From the NCBI RefSeq assembly GCF_004341235.1, contig NZ_SLUP01000001.1, forward strand, positions 1-64,000: a stretch of 64,000 nt of DNA. Reading direction: 5' to 3'. A program made the position numbers and the translations under genes. The stretch's first letter is position 1. Each line of letters starts with the position of its first letter. This document shows positions 63,695 to 64,000 of this stretch, in pieces. Source of the stretch: Mariniflexile fucanivorans. GTDB taxonomy: Bacteria; Bacteroidota; Bacteroidia; Flavobacteriales; Flavobacteriaceae. The notes under the pieces were generated by a model. It had not been told where the DNA came from. It searched no databases and saw nothing but the letters and a program-made list of their open reading frames with translations.

Positions 63695-64000
63695 ATGAGA
63701 ATAAAAACAATCCTATTTGCGCTAATTTTCATTGTTAGTTATGCTGTTTTTTCACAATCAAAAAAAGAACCAATTACTTTAAATACTAATTCGGGCAACA
63801 TACAAGGAAGCTTATTAATTGCAGATTCTACTCAAGTCACCCCTATTGTTTTAATTATTGCGGGTTCAGGACCTACCGATAGAAATGGCAACAACCCGAT
63901 GATGGCTAATAATTCTTTAAAAATGTTGGCAGAAGGGTTAGCTCAAAACAAGATTTCATCCATACGTTTTGATAAACGAGGCATTGCCGAAAGCAAACAA
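63695..64000 (+). CDS. Alpha/beta hydrolase family protein, 5' part only
   Basis: Begins at ATG 63695 and continues past the right edge, with 102 codons visible. A signal peptide (TILFALIFIVSYAVFSQ) precedes a short beta segment (NIQGSLLIADSTQVTPI), then the strand VLIIAGSGPTDRNGNNP with the oxyanion-type GSGP loop, and SSIRFDKRGIAESKQ typical of serine-type alpha/beta hydrolases close to EstD/S33-like esterases. The nucleophile serine lies beyond the window. It is probably an exported esterase or peptidase. Confidence 0.8.
   Translation, partial: MRIKTILFALIFIVSYAVFSQSKKEPITLNTNSGNIQGSLLIADSTQVTPIVLIIAGSGPTDRNGNNPMMANNSLKMLAEGLAQNKISSIRFDKRGIAESKQ

Noticed and set aside
1-64000. CRISPR array, prophage or transposase gene
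   Set aside because: No regular spacer repeats and no phage or transposase protein motifs are visible in the window.

Overview
The window is chromosomal DNA from a member of the Bacteroidota, almost certainly a marine-type Flavobacteriaceae. Support comes from the low GC content, Bacteroidota promoters (TTG, about 19-20 bases, then TAnnTTTG), a SusC/SusD pair, many short-signal lipoproteins, and lineage-typical families (DUF1573, GSCFA, DUF4230, DUF4302, putative porin, TPM pair, LysS with a C-terminal extension). It reads as core chromosome with small accessory patches. No phage, transposase, integrase or CRISPR array is visible.

Left edge (1-890): the minus strand carries the leader and three tandem promoters of a ribosomal RNA operon whose 16S gene lies off the window. 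They are followed upstream by a heptameric GGG repeat and a composite intergenic repeat. 0.9-8.6 kb (minus): an outer-membrane-like protein, a large MG2/plug protein, lysS, a DUF1573 protein and a membrane-anchored LuxR regulator. 8.7-10.3 kb (plus): a Pmp3-type mini-protein, a lipoprotein and lipB. 10.3-18.4 kb: lipoproteins, a PPK2 polyphosphate kinase, a toxin-antitoxin pair lying between an intact nucleoid-associated protein gene and a duplicated copy of that gene's 3' end, a propeller lipoprotein and rnhB.

18.6-28.7 kb (plus): a SusC-SusD-metallopeptidase-DUF4302 uptake operon closed by a terminator, then a putative porin and a small secreted protein. 28.7-32.3 kb (minus): hemL, a LysM glucosaminidase lipoprotein, a PLP-dependent deaminase family enzyme and a small membrane protein, packed as an operon. 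32.4-38.5 kb: small lipoproteins, a LiuC-like enoyl-CoA hydratase, a rhodanese, a DUF4230 protein, and a two-component system (TPR histidine kinase plus NarL-type regulator) whose operon starts with two tiny membrane proteins. 38.6-43.4 kb: a PQQ-propeller protein, a 0.7 kb gap holding two related structured RNA candidates with terminators, a membrane AraC regulator and a GSCFA protein.

43.5-49.6 kb: alaS, then a plus-strand run of an M23 peptidase, a MerR regulator, LemA and two TPM proteins. 49.7-56.5 kb: a TlpA-like protein, the GTPases der and era flanking an oppositely oriented membrane protein gene, and an FKBP isomerase. 56.6-63.0 kb (minus): a PfkB kinase, transaldolase, transketolase and a GH2 beta-galactosidase-like lipoprotein, a small sugar-use cluster. 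The right edge has tRNA-Leu(TAG) with its promoter and terminator, and the start of an alpha/beta hydrolase gene.

The observations most worth follow-up are the twin RNA elements at 40.6-41.1 kb, the toxin-antitoxin cassette bracketed by a duplicated gene end, and the four-gene two-component operon with tiny membrane proteins.
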